Notes: generated from the sequence alone by a model not told the origin. Shown: positions 1-7,294, counted from the first letter of the stretch. The stretch: DNA of 10,281 nucleotides from an uncultured Lachnospiraceae bacterium (GCA_910586585.1 CAJUKA010000132.1:1-10281); one strand, 5' to 3'. A program made the numbers and translations.

Positions 1-178
1 GGTTTTTATATGTTCTTCCTGAATATTCCATGTATTCCGATAAATGTTCTATCATAGACAGGTAATCTGCCGGAAAGTCATTTTTCAGCGTTCCGTCATG
101 CCTTTTATCTGGTTGCGGAGCTTCGCTTCCCTGTGTTTTGCAACGGCAAGTTCGGCTTTTGTTTTCTTTAATTCCGCA
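1..178 (-). other. Open reading frame fragment running off the left edge (unrecognised, possibly a replication-protein tail)
   Basis: On the minus strand, the frame offset from the small gene at 85-216 is open from 178 down to the window edge. Its first half is low-complexity and overlaps the small gene. From about position 92 down it reads like real protein: DGTLKNDFPADYL followed by SMIEHLSEYMEYSGRTYKN. The latter resembles the helical tail (EYMEYSGRTYKN, then normally HxxTIRxW) of DnaD-like or helix-turn-helix replication proteins of Clostridia mobile elements. That family match is from memory and is weak. No start codon with a ribosome binding site is visible, so this is either a fragment brought next to the small gene by a deletion or a frameshifted continuation of it. 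I would not treat it as a functional gene. Confidence 0.3.
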
Positions 179-216
179 TCAATCACATCTCTGCGTGTTG
201 GTTTGTTTTCACTCAT
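85..216 (-). CDS. Short basic accessory-element protein, DUF3847-like N-terminus, probably truncated
   Basis: A 43-aa frame starts at an ATG preceded by a strong GGGAGGAAG ribosome binding site about 6 nt upstream, so the start is credible. The protein begins MSENKPTRRDVIDAELKKTK and continues as a charged, Lys/Arg/Glu-rich helix (AELAVAKHREAKLRNQIKGM). This start resembles DUF3847 proteins, small helical proteins commonly encoded near relaxase genes on Lachnospiraceae mobile elements. Those proteins, as I know them, are roughly twice as long and continue with an RTHRLCTRG-type segment, which is absent here: the frame stops directly after MTER. Truncation by deletion or frameshift is therefore likely. 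It is transcribed in the same direction as the operon to its right but sits beyond that operon's terminator. Function unknown; a role in mobilisation is only inferred from the family's usual neighbours. Confidence 0.5.
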   Translation of the reverse strand: MSENKPTRRDVIDAELKKTKAELAVAKHREAKLRNQIKGMTER

Positions 217-254
217 TTTTTCACTTCCTCCCTGCCCGTAACGCTGTTAATAAA

Positions 255-290
255 TATAAAAAAGCAACTAAGATTTTTACTCTTAATTGC
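255..290 (-). terminator. Intrinsic terminator of the two-component/ABC operon
   Basis: Read on the minus strand, GCAATTAAGA and TCTTAGTTGC form a 10-bp stem (one G-T wobble) around a 7-nt loop, followed at once by a TTTTTTAT run. On the plus strand the stem is followed by no T-run, so it acts on leftward transcription only. The 5' arm overlaps the stop codon (283-285) of the winged-helix gene, so it closes the leftward operon tightly and separates it from the gene at 85-216. Confidence 0.85.
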
Positions 291-893
291 TCTTTGTGGC
301 TTTTCTTAAATTTTTATTGAACCGATAGCCAATCCCCCAAACTGTTTGTATATAAATTGGGTTTTTGGAATTACCCCCTATTTTCTCTCTTATGTTGTGG
401 ATACGGCTCATAACAATATTATAATCACCGGAATATGGCTCCTGCCAGATAATATCATATATTTGCTCTTTACTGAATACCCTGCTAGGATTGTTTACTA
501 ACAAATATAGAATTTCAAATTCTGTATTTGTTAACTTAGGAACTGTTCAGAAATTACTTGTGACAAGAACGCCGCATAAATGTTCAGCTGCAAAGAAGAA
601 AATCGTAGGCATAGCGGGCTATGTCAAGATTTTCTGATGCAGCAGATGGACATTTATGCAAGTTATTGTCATGAGTAATTTCTGAATAGTTCCTTAACCT
701 CAACACTGTCTACTGAAACACATCTTTGCATCAAATCAATTTCTAATGCTCCAGCATGGATAGCTTCTATATTTTGAGATACATTGCACCATTCAAAACT
801 TTCACAATTATTTATGACTTCCAGTATTCTCTTATAAATATTCCCTTCATCTTCAGTAAACGATAAAATCATTATTTTCCCATGATCACCCAC
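283..893 (-). pseudogene. Receiver-less winged-helix regulator, split by a MITE
   Basis: The gene would start at the GTG at 893 (AGGA close upstream) and end at 283-285. The upstream part reads MGDHGKIMILSFTEDEG, then reaches EIDLMQRCVSVDSVEVK. The MITE at 539-693 then adds ELFRNYS and a stop. Beyond the MITE the frame resumes as LTNTEFEILYLLVNNPSRVF and SKEQIYDIIWQEPYSGDYNI, ending with IQTVWGIGYRFNKN, a classic OmpR/PhoB C-terminal winged helix (transactivation loop, recognition helix, GxGYRF hairpin). Removing 155 bp of MITE plus the 3-bp duplication leaves 453 nt, exactly 150 codons plus stop. The restored protein lacks a phosphoacceptor receiver domain; only about 45 residues precede the DNA-binding domain. 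It lies 25 bp after the histidine kinase gene and before the operon terminator, so it was probably co-transcribed and may have bound the same DNA sites as the response regulator. As it stands it is inactivated. Confidence 0.88.
539..693. mobile_element. 155-bp foldback MITE with TTA target duplication
   Basis: The element begins GGAACTGTTCAGAAATTAC and ends GTAATTTCTGAATAGTTCC, near-perfect terminal inverted repeats. The similarity continues inward: GTGACAAGAACG pairs with the AGTTATTGTCA side, GCATAAATGT with ACATTTATGC, CTGCA with TGCAG, and GAAAATC...GCATAGC with GCTATG...GATTTTC. The whole unit therefore folds into a single imperfect hairpin with about 70-nt arms. It is flanked by TTA on both sides (536-538 and 694-696; CTTA if the outermost base pair is assigned to the target). 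There is no transposase frame inside, so it is non-autonomous and needs a transposase in trans. It interrupts the winged-helix gene. I cannot assign it to a specific IS family. Confidence 0.88.
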
Positions 894-918
894 CTATCCT
901 GTTTTTATTTCAAATGAA

Positions 919-2172
919 CTAAGATACTAAAGCCAAACATAATTTTACTTCAAACCACTCATTTTCCTTAGAACAACATATCAGCTTTCCACCCATGCCT
1001 TTCATAAGGTATTCCGCTATATACAGCCCCATTCCTGAACCTTCTTTTTCTTTAGCATTGTTTCCGCGAAAATATTTCTGCGTCAGGAAAACTTCTTCTT
1101 CCTTTTTTACTCCATTTCCAAAATCCTTTATACAAACACATAAATAATTGTCTTCAAAATATGACCTAACCTCAATTTCTGTATCAGCGTATTTATAACT
1201 GTTTGATACAACATTATCAGTAATTTGTGAAAAACGTATTTTATCCATCATAATTAAACATTCAGGTATTGCAAAATTTTCTATACGTTTTTTGAAATCA
1301 GCCTGCTGGAGAGCCTTTTCTATTTTGGAAGATTCCACTGCCTCCGGATTTACTTCAAGTTTCTCTAAATCGTTAATTGTACTTGTATGCAGGTTTTTAA
1401 CTAACCCGTTAATCTGATTTGCCTTTTCTATAATTGTTCGGAACTCCTGCTGTAACTCCTTTGAATCAATCGTAAAGAACTGATATTCTGCAATTGCCTG
1501 AATTGAAGCAACCGGATTTTTAATATCATGACTGATAGAAGCGATCACTTCCCGCCTCTGCTTATCGGCCTCCTGTTCCTTCTTTTTTGCATAAACCAAT
1601 TCTTCCCTCATAATATCAAAACTTTCTGAAAATTCCCCCAAAAAGCTACAATCAACCCTGCCAACCGGAATATCCAAATTTCCTTTTGAAATCAGCCTTG
1701 CAAATTCACTTATTTTCTTTACTGGATATAGTACATTTTTTCTCAAATATAGAACTGTTAATATGTCTTTCAGCAAAAATAGCATAATGATAATGACACA
1801 AAATAGCTGGTATTTCTTCCTTGTATCAGGCTCTTTATTGATAAATATTATCTTTCCCTGAATCTTTCCATCTTTTAATATTTCAACACTATAATCCCTA
1901 TGTATATAATCATAATTATAATCTGTAACTAACTCCTGCCCTGATGCCCCTACTTCTTTGCCGTCCTCCCCAATCACTATATAGTCAGTTTCATATCCTT
2001 GCAATATATTTATTGCAGAGTCTACATCCGGATAATATTTTTTAATTGTAAAAACAATATCATTGACCTCTGCATTTTTTATTTTGCTCCCTGAATCATC
2101 AGAAAATAAACATATCAGCAATACACAAGCCAAAAGATAAAAGCAAACAGTTTCAGCAATAAAACGCTTCAC
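919..2172 (-). CDS. Two-component sensor histidine kinase
   Basis: A membrane histidine kinase of 417 aa starting at GTG (2172), with AAGGAG lying in the 3' end of the regulator gene; one base separates the two genes, so translation is probably coupled. Domains: TM1 about 5-23, an extracytoplasmic sensor of roughly 95 residues (24-120), TM2 about 122-143, a HAMP-like linker 144-195, and a HisKA helix with the phosphoacceptor His215 in SISHDIKNP. The HATPase_c domain has an N-box around DNVVSNSYKYAD (319-330), the G1 box DFGNGV (350-355) and the G2 box GSGMGLYIAEYL (378-389). All catalytic boxes are intact. The sizeable external loop distinguishes it from BceS-type intramembrane-sensing kinases, which have almost none. 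It should autophosphorylate and pass phosphate to the regulator at 2174-2866. The signal is unknown; an envelope or antimicrobial cue is inferred from the linked transporter. Confidence 0.93.
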   Translation of the reverse strand: MKRFIAETVCFYLLACVLLICLFSDDSGSKIKNAEVNDIVFTIKKYYPDVDSAINILQGYETDYIVIGEDGKEVGASGQELVTDYNYDYIHRDYSVEILKDGKIQGKIIFINKEPDTRKKYQLFCVIIIMLFLLKDILTVLYLRKNVLYPVKKISEFARLISKGNLDIPVGRVDCSFLGEFSESFDIMREELVYAKKKEQEADKQRREVIASISHDIKNPVASIQAIAEYQFFTIDSKELQQEFRTIIEKANQINGLVKNLHTSTINDLEKLEVNPEAVESSKIEKALQQADFKKRIENFAIPECLIMMDKIRFSQITDNVVSNSYKYADTEIEVRSYFEDNYLCVCIKDFGNGVKKEEEVFLTQKYFRGNNAKEKEGSGMGLYIAEYLMKGMGGKLICCSKENEWFEVKLCLALVS

Positions 2173-2173
2173 C

Positions 2174-2866
2174 TTACTTCTCCTTTAATACGAAAATATA
2201 ACCCTTCCCATACTCTGTGATGATATAGGCAGGATTGGAAGGATTTTCTTCAATCTTCTCCCTCAGTTTCCTTATATGGACATTCAATGTTCCATCGCCA
2301 ACATAATCTTCCTGCCATACATCTTTGAAAAGTTCCTCTTTTTCAACTACTCTGTTCCTGTTTTTTATAAGGTGGAGAAGCAGTTTCTTTTCCATCCTTT
2401 TCAACGAAACCGGCTGCCCCTTTCTTAATACCGTTTCTTCTTCCATATTTACTTCACATTCTCCAAAAGAAACAATCCCATTTTCTTCTTTTACAGAGTA
2501 TCTTCGTAACACAGCCTTAATTTTAGCCAAAAGAATCGGCAATGAATACGGTTTGCATATAAAATCATCTCCACCGACATTTAACGCCAATAATATACTT
2601 TCTTCTCCTGTTTGAGAACTGATGAACACAATAGGAATTTGTGTTTCCTCCCTTATCTGCTTGCATAAATTGTATCCACATCCATCCCCAAGATTGATAT
2701 CAAGTAAAATCATGCGTGCAGTATTGGCATCCATAAATTCATAATATCCCTCTACACTAAATACCGCCTCTGAACGAATTCCCGACAGATTTAAGTATTT
2801 ACAGGTGTTTTCTGCTAAAGGCTTCTCATCTTCAACAATCAGACAATCATATGTCAAATATATCAT
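2174..2866 (-). CDS. OmpR/PhoB-family response regulator
   Basis: A response regulator of 230 aa, the usual length for the family. The receiver (about 5-120) has the acidic pair in LIVEDE (E12/D13), the phosphoacceptor Asp56 in ILLDINLGDG, Ser83 in VFISS and Lys105 in FICKPYS. The C-terminal winged helix (about 130-228) includes SLKRMEKKLLLHL, the recognition-helix region GTLNVHIRKLREKI, and the closing hairpin ITEYGKGYIF. The annotated ATG at 2866 sits only about 2 nt after AAAGG; the TTG at 2857 gives better spacing and a typical N-terminus (TYDCLIVEDE), so the true start may be there. It follows the permease by about 30 bp and is cognate to the kinase just downstream. The likely target is the TTAAG repeat region at 6897-6934 in front of the operon, as many transporter-linked regulators control their own operon. 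Confidence 0.93.
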   Translation of the reverse strand: MIYLTYDCLIVEDEKPLAENTCKYLNLSGIRSEAVFSVEGYYEFMDANTARMILLDINLGDGCGYNLCKQIREETQIPIVFISSQTGEESILLALNVGGDDFICKPYSLPILLAKIKAVLRRYSVKEENGIVSFGECEVNMEEETVLRKGQPVSLKRMEKKLLLHLIKNRNRVVEKEELFKDVWQEDYVGDGTLNVHIRKLREKIEENPSNPAYIITEYGKGYIFVLKEK

Positions 2867-2896
2867 ATCCTTTCTTGCAGCAGATACGTCGGCGTC

Positions 2897-5269
2897 TTAC
2901 TCCGCCCTTATAAGATTACAGGGAACGATTTTTCTGATTTTTAATGCCGATACAACTGCGGTAAACGCACCAACCAATTCTGCACATAATATGAGTGAAA
3001 CAATCCAGATTACCGGAAACGCAAACACAATTTTATGAACGCCCATTCCGCTAAACAAGGTTACTATCAGGATATTGGAACAACAGTATAAGAAAATACT
3101 GCCTATGATGCTTCCGACTGCAATATAGAGCATAAATGTCATCACAGTCTGAACGACAATCTGTCTGGTAGAATATCCTAATGCTTTCATTATCCCAAAA
3201 TCCCCTTTTCGTGTCAACAATATAGAATTTGTCACAAAATATCCCATAATTATGATAATCAATAGCATAATAATGATAATAAAGAATACAATTGCCGACA
3301 CACTGCTAACAATAGGTGAAAACTGTGAGTAAAATATCTGGTCAAAACTTCCAACATATGACAGTCTGCCTTTAAATTCATCTTCCAGTGCAGCGCAGAA
3401 TTTCTCTGTGTCAACACCCGCTTCTAAATAGACATGGATTGTCTGCCACTCTGCTTCCGGTTCAATCAGCCTTAACCCTTCCATCGTAAGATATATATCC
3501 ATTCCTCCTGTATAAGTTCCCTGCGTAAAACCAACAACTAGAAATTCTTCCTCTTTTGTCGTTTCCTGAAAAATCTGACTTATTTTTATTGTATCTCCGA
3601 TATTCTTATCTAATGTTTTTGCCAGATTACCTGAAATCGCAACTTCATTCTCGTGTTTTGGATAACGACCTGAATATACAGAAGGGTTTTCCAATGCCCC
3701 ATAATCACTGTACACACCTAATGATGCGTACACAGTACCTTCACATAAAAGCCTTGAAGAACCCGGCTCAATAGCGGTCATAACCTTACGCACTTCCGGT
3801 TTTTCCAATCCACTTGCTATTTCCCTTGTTTCTTCTGGTATAACCGTCTGAATATTTACGGAGTATACCTCCGCACCGACGATCTGCAGCAGTCCATCAT
3901 CATCTTTTACCAGCCTTGCATATAAAATAACGGCAAAACCAGCCACACACATGATTACAGCTATTGTAAAACTTATGAATATGCTTTTTACTCTTTCAAA
4001 ATCTATCATTTTTAGTGAAATGGATAAATTTATAGGAAGTGGCATTTTCTCTACTGTCAACCTGCTTTTTTTACAGCAGGATATACCAGTTCTTTCCTGA
4101 AAAGCCTCCACTGGTCTAAGCCTAATGATTCCCTTTGACAAATACAAAGTAATAACACCAATCATTACCAGAATAACCAAAATATCCCGTATTACATTCT
4201 GCCCTAAAAATGCCGTATTCCATACAAAACCAATATCTGTAGCAATACTCCCTACAATCATAGGCATAACGAATTCGGAAACAGCAACACCAACCACAGA
4301 ACCAAGCAGCCCAAGCAAAAGAAATTGTATAACATATGTCATTACAAGCCAAGATCCTGTATAACCAATTGCCTTTAATGCTCCTAATTCTTTTGAATCC
4401 TTATCCAGCGTATTTTTCATATGAAATCCAATGACAACAAAACAGGCAATTATGCCTATCAGTGAAGCAACATTCATAACTACAACATAAATATTGACAT
4501 TATTGCTCCGACTGTTTTCAGCATACTCTATATCTGAATTAGAATAGAAGTCCAATTTATTCCCTTTTTCGGCTATAAACTCTGAAAACTTATTTGATAC
4601 TTCGCCTGCTTTACTCTCTGCCCTGACTAAAACAATCGCTGCCTCTGCATCTTCCCCCGCCTTCTCTCTTAAAGAATAAAATTGGCTTTCCGGTAAATCA
4701 AAAGCAAGATATGACCTGCTGCCAAAAAGCACATCCTCTGTAAAACCTGCAATAATAAACGATTCTTGCTTATTTCCGAATGAGATATTAAGCGTATCGC
4801 CTAACTGGAAACCAAAGAATGTTTTGCACACATAAGGCACATAGATACCATCTGCTGGCATCTCATCCAGCCTTTCTGCTATTTTCAGGCAAGACAGTTG
4901 TTCCGTCCTGTTGGCATTCCTGAAAGTCCATCCGCCATTAATTAAATCCCCATCACCGTCTTGGATATTTGAATTTTTCAGTAATATTGCATCAATTACT
5001 TCAATCTCTGATATTTCTTCATTCACCTGTCCAAAATCAATAATTTCATTCTGATATTTTTCATAAAAAGCATAAGGCAGAGTTGCCGCAAAATCAGCAC
5101 TGTTTGTTTCGGCGATTTTTTCCTGATACAGCCTTTTAAACCCTTCGGTTAATTGACTTCCTGTATGATATAGCAATACTGTAAGCATAATGAAAAGAAA
5201 AAAAGCAATCGAAATTCTTCTGCTCTTTTTGATATTTGATTTGATTAGCAATAATGTATTTTCTACCAT
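2897..5269 (-). CDS. FtsX-family ABC transporter permease (two FtsX domains, 8 TM)
   Basis: A 790-aa membrane subunit with the layout TM - large outer domain - three TM, repeated twice. TM segments are at about 19-36, 258-282, 307-335, 358-377, 428-451, 653-682, 706-735 and 748-776; the two outer domains span about 40-255 and 455-650. Both halves carry the cytoplasmic FtsX signature after the second TM: KELGALKAIGY (293-303) and GDFGIMKALGY (689-699). This duplicated MacB/LolE-like arrangement differs from BceB-type permeases, which have ten TM and one large loop. Its ATPase is encoded 4 bp upstream, with the GGGGTGG ribosome binding site inside that gene, so the two are translationally linked. 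Likely function is ATP-driven movement of a peptide, lipid or envelope protein, or mechanical signalling across the membrane; the substrate cannot be read from sequence. Confidence 0.92.
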   Translation of the reverse strand: MVENTLLLIKSNIKKSRRISIAFFLFIMLTVLLYHTGSQLTEGFKRLYQEKIAETNSADFAATLPYAFYEKYQNEIIDFGQVNEEISEIEVIDAILLKNSNIQDGDGDLINGGWTFRNANRTEQLSCLKIAERLDEMPADGIYVPYVCKTFFGFQLGDTLNISFGNKQESFIIAGFTEDVLFGSRSYLAFDLPESQFYSLREKAGEDAEAAIVLVRAESKAGEVSNKFSEFIAEKGNKLDFYSNSDIEYAENSRSNNVNIYVVVMNVASLIGIIACFVVIGFHMKNTLDKDSKELGALKAIGYTGSWLVMTYVIQFLLLGLLGSVVGVAVSEFVMPMIVGSIATDIGFVWNTAFLGQNVIRDILVILVMIGVITLYLSKGIIRLRPVEAFQERTGISCCKKSRLTVEKMPLPINLSISLKMIDFERVKSIFISFTIAVIMCVAGFAVILYARLVKDDDGLLQIVGAEVYSVNIQTVIPEETREIASGLEKPEVRKVMTAIEPGSSRLLCEGTVYASLGVYSDYGALENPSVYSGRYPKHENEVAISGNLAKTLDKNIGDTIKISQIFQETTKEEEFLVVGFTQGTYTGGMDIYLTMEGLRLIEPEAEWQTIHVYLEAGVDTEKFCAALEDEFKGRLSYVGSFDQIFYSQFSPIVSSVSAIVFFIIIIMLLIIIIMGYFVTNSILLTRKGDFGIMKALGYSTRQIVVQTVMTFMLYIAVGSIIGSIFLYCCSNILIVTLFSGMGVHKIVFAFPVIWIVSLILCAELVGAFTAVVSALKIRKIVPCNLIRAE

Positions 5270-5273
5270 ACTT

Positions 5274-6041
5274 TTACCACCCCATCCTTTCGAGGAAATA
5301 AATCAACTTCTCTTTCCTTTCTTCTGTTTCGCCTTCATATGCCCCAAGCACACATTCACCATCTATCCGTCCATCCTTGAGGTAAAGAATCCTGTTTCCC
5401 CTTAAAGCGGATTTCAAATCATGTGTTACCATAATGATAGTCTGACCTCTATGATTAAATTCTGTCAACAGATCTAAGACTGCCTTTCCAGACGCAGAAT
5501 CAAGTGCCCCCGTTGGCTCATCGGCAAATACAACTTCAGGATTATTTATCAGTGCTCTGACAATCCCTACCCTTCCCATTTGTCCGCCTGAAATCTGTGA
5601 AGGGTATTTTACCCACTCTTTCTCTGTAAGTCCCACTTCCATAAACAGTTCTTTCCCCCTTTGTATTATCTGCTTTTTGTTTTTACCTACAAGCAAACCG
5701 CTTACCAGTACATTATCCATAAGATTCATACTGTTAATAAGATAAATCTGTTGAAAAACATAACCACAGTTTATCCTCCGAAACTGTGCCAGTTGCTTTT
5801 CAGAATATTTTGTGAAATTAGTGCCCTTAAAATAGATTTCTCCCATGCTTGCCCTGTCCATTCCAGAAAGCATATGGAGCAGAGTGGATTTTCCGGAACC
5901 AGACGGTCCCATGAAAACAGTAAAATCCCTGTTAAAAAGCTGAATATCCATGTTCTTGATAACGTGCTGCTGTACCTCTCCATTTATATAACTTTTACAT
6001 AACTTTTTTGTATTGATAACAACATCTATAGATTTATCCAT
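5274..6041 (-). CDS. ABC transporter ATP-binding protein (MacB/LolD-type)
   Basis: A 255-aa cytoplasmic ATPase. Visible motifs: Walker A GPSGSGKS (45-52), Q-loop in YVFQQ (94-98), ABC signature ISGGQMGRV (150-158; most relatives have a Gln where Gly157 is), Walker B VVFADE (170-175) followed by PTGALD, and the H-loop His207 in MVTHD. Together these mark the antimicrobial-peptide/lipoprotein (LolD/MacB/SalX) subfamily that pairs with FtsX-type permeases. The start ATG has a near-perfect AGGAGG about 6 nt upstream. The tail after the D-loop region (residues 225-255) is charged and slightly longer than a minimal LolD. It is the second gene of the operon, 54 bp after the DUF4097 gene with no terminator between them, and it energises the permease encoded next. 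Confidence 0.95.
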   Translation of the reverse strand: MDKSIDVVINTKKLCKSYINGEVQQHVIKNMDIQLFNRDFTVFMGPSGSGKSTLLHMLSGMDRASMGEIYFKGTNFTKYSEKQLAQFRRINCGYVFQQIYLINSMNLMDNVLVSGLLVGKNKKQIIQRGKELFMEVGLTEKEWVKYPSQISGGQMGRVGIVRALINNPEVVFADEPTGALDSASGKAVLDLLTEFNHRGQTIIMVTHDLKSALRGNRILYLKDGRIDGECVLGAYEGETEERKEKLIYFLERMGW

Positions 6042-6095
6042 TTGTTTCCTCCTAAAATAATCCGTTCTTCATTAAAACAATCACTCAATATTAAT

Positions 6096-6830
6096 TTAAT
6101 CATTTTCAAATTCAAAGTTAATTTGACCTGCAACACATTCTATGACAAATTTACTGTATGTGGCGTTAATAATTTTCTTCTCACTCATCATTCCGTAAGA
6201 AATATTTCCAATGTCAATTTTACCGAAAGATGTATTAATTAAATAGTCATGGTCACTTTCTGCGTCAGCAACTTTTACATTTAAAGTTCCTGCGCTGCAC
6301 AAGACACCGGCATTGCCTGTAATTTTACCTTCCGCATTTATTGTCCCCATTCCCAAAATGATATTAGCATCAATAGTAGTAAAACCCACTATGTCAACTG
6401 TCCCAATAGCTGCATCAATTTGAAGATTTTCGCATTTTACATTTTCCACATGAGCATCCGCATTTCCGTTTACCAATATAAATCCATCAAACTTTTTATC
6501 TATTGGAATATAAAGATATACTTTATTATCCCCTTTCTTTGCTGCATTTCCACTCTTCTGTGAGCCATCTACATAAAGTACGCTGTCCTCTACATAACAT
6601 TGATAGTCAAATCCGTTGCTGTTTTGACCTTTCTCAACTTTAAAGCCAATTTCTTCCTTATCCCATGTTTCCACATAAAGATCTCCGCCACCGAAAACAA
6701 TATCAACAGATTTTACTGTATCCGTTATCTCAATTAAATCTTCATTTGCTGCCTTTCCCTGATTCATTGTAAATAATGCTATCATAATAACCATAGCCAT
6801 TGTCAATAAAACTCCTAATAATTTCTTCAT
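6096..6830 (-). CDS. Secreted DUF4097-like beta-helix protein, first gene of the operon
   Basis: A 244-aa protein. I choose the second ATG (6830) because AAGGAG lies 7 nt before it and only 1-2 nt before the ATG at 6836. It opens with a signal peptide (MKKLLGVLLTMAMVIMIALF), probably cleaved after GKAA; there is no lipobox cysteine and no sorting signal. The mature part is a run of short beta-strand and Gly/Asp turns: VDIVFGGGDLYVETWD, GFILVNGNADAHVENV, LQIDAAIGTVDIVGFTTI, ANIILGMGTINAEGKITG, SFGKIDIGNIS. This is the right-handed-helix style of DUF4097/DUF2807 'putative adhesin' proteins. In Firmicutes such proteins often sit beside ABC transporters and two-component genes, but their biochemical role is unknown to me. 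As the promoter-proximal gene here it may be a cell-surface accessory to the transporter or a sensor partner of the kinase; that is inference. Confidence 0.8.
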   Translation of the reverse strand: MKKLLGVLLTMAMVIMIALFTMNQGKAANEDLIEITDTVKSVDIVFGGGDLYVETWDKEEIGFKVEKGQNSNGFDYQCYVEDSVLYVDGSQKSGNAAKKGDNKVYLYIPIDKKFDGFILVNGNADAHVENVKCENLQIDAAIGTVDIVGFTTIDANIILGMGTINAEGKITGNAGVLCSAGTLNVKVADAESDHDYLINTSFGKIDIGNISYGMMSEKKIINATYSKFVIECVAGQINFEFEND

Positions 6831-6880
6831 GATCATTCTCCTTCTTAGCTTTTAGGATACTGCTATTCCCTATGACACAT

Positions 6881-6934
6881 ATAATAGCATTTAAAATCTT
6901 AACTGTCTTTATCTGAAACCTTAACAATCCTTAA
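6881..6934 (-). promoter_or_regulatory. Operon promoter with TTAAG direct repeats (putative response-regulator site)
   Basis: On the minus strand a -35 AAGACA (6904-6909; 4/6 match to TTGACA) and a -10 TATTAT (6881-6886; 5/6) are separated by exactly 17 bp, placing the start site about 45 nt before the DUF4097 ATG. Upstream of the -35 lie two TTAAGG hexamers (6929-6934 and 6919-6924) with a 4-bp spacer, a 10-bp period. A third half-site TTAAGA (6897-6902) lies in the spacer just below the -35. Direct repeats of about one helical turn next to the -35 are the usual binding layout for OmpR/PhoB-family regulators (for example PhoP TTAACA repeats). Autoregulation by the regulator at 2174-2866 is the natural reading, not proven. 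Confidence 0.6.
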
Positions 6935-6963
6935 AAGCTACCATCACCCAATTTGGGGAACAT

Positions 6964-7227
6964 TTATACTTTATTCTGCAACTCCCGTAAATGTCTAAGC
7001 TGTGCCTCACTTAATGTTCTTGGCTTTCCAATTCTAACAAGACTTTTCGGTAAAACATAGGTTTTGCTTACTTCTGTCCATGACTTTAACCTTATTACCT
7101 CTGGAAACTCCTTGCACAGCTTATCCATTTTTCGTATCCACACTGGATTAGCTGTGTAAACAGTTGCCTCGTCCTCATCGGCATTTAAATTGATGACAAC
7201 CTCCTGCTCATATCTTGATAATTTCAT
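6964..7227 (-). CDS. 87-aa conserved accessory-element protein of unknown function
   Basis: The start is the ATG at 7227, with AAAGGGG about 6 nt upstream; the same frame stays open for 45 more codons upstream but that part is Cys/Gly/Pro-rich and not protein-like. The product begins MKLSRYEQEVVINLNADEDE, continues with ATVYTANPVWIRKMDKL, CKEFPEVIRLKSWTEVSKTY and VLPKSLVRIGKPRTLSEAQ, and ends with a short basic helix. I recall very similar proteins (MKLSRYEQETIINYNA..., with a 'SKTY.FPK..V..RKPR' tail) as common small cargo of Lachnospiraceae conjugative elements, often near an XRE regulator as here. No function is known to me. It lacks TM segments and signal peptide, so it is cytoplasmic, and the basic C-terminus would suit nucleic-acid binding. 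It points toward the signalling operon but has its own upstream region. Confidence 0.7.
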   Translation of the reverse strand: MKLSRYEQEVVINLNADEDEATVYTANPVWIRKMDKLCKEFPEVIRLKSWTEVSKTYVLPKSLVRIGKPRTLSEAQLRHLRELQNKV

Positions 7228-7242
7228 TCCATACCCCTTTCT

Positions 7243-7294
7243 CCGGTGCCGAACCAGTTCCGAATTTATTTGACAGCACCCTGCCGGTGCCGAG
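7243..7294. repeat. Three 11-bp direct repeats (CCGGTGCCGAA type) upstream of the 87-aa gene
   Basis: CCGGTGCCGAA (7243-7253) is immediately followed by the variant CCAGTTCCGAA (7254-7264), and CCGGTGCCGAG recurs at 7284-7294. The repeats lie 16-67 bp ahead of the ATG at 7227 and are much richer in G+C than the surroundings. Their position and 11-bp tandem phasing suit a protein binding site, perhaps for the nearby XRE regulator. No clear promoter hexamers can be assigned around them. Confidence 0.5.

Noticed and set aside
44..241. Plus-strand open frame of 65 codons
   Set aside because: It lies antisense to the credible small gene at 85-216, has no ribosome binding site, and its Phe/Ser-rich translation is typical of an antisense frame.
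539..693. Structured non-coding RNA gene or bidirectional terminator
   Set aside because: The hairpin is long, but the matching target duplication and exact interruption of a reading frame make a MITE the better explanation; no T-run follows either end.
2897..6041. BceAB-type bacitracin transporter
   Set aside because: The permease has two FtsX domains with two large outer domains and 8 TM, not the ten-TM single-loop BceB layout, and the kinase has a large external domain.
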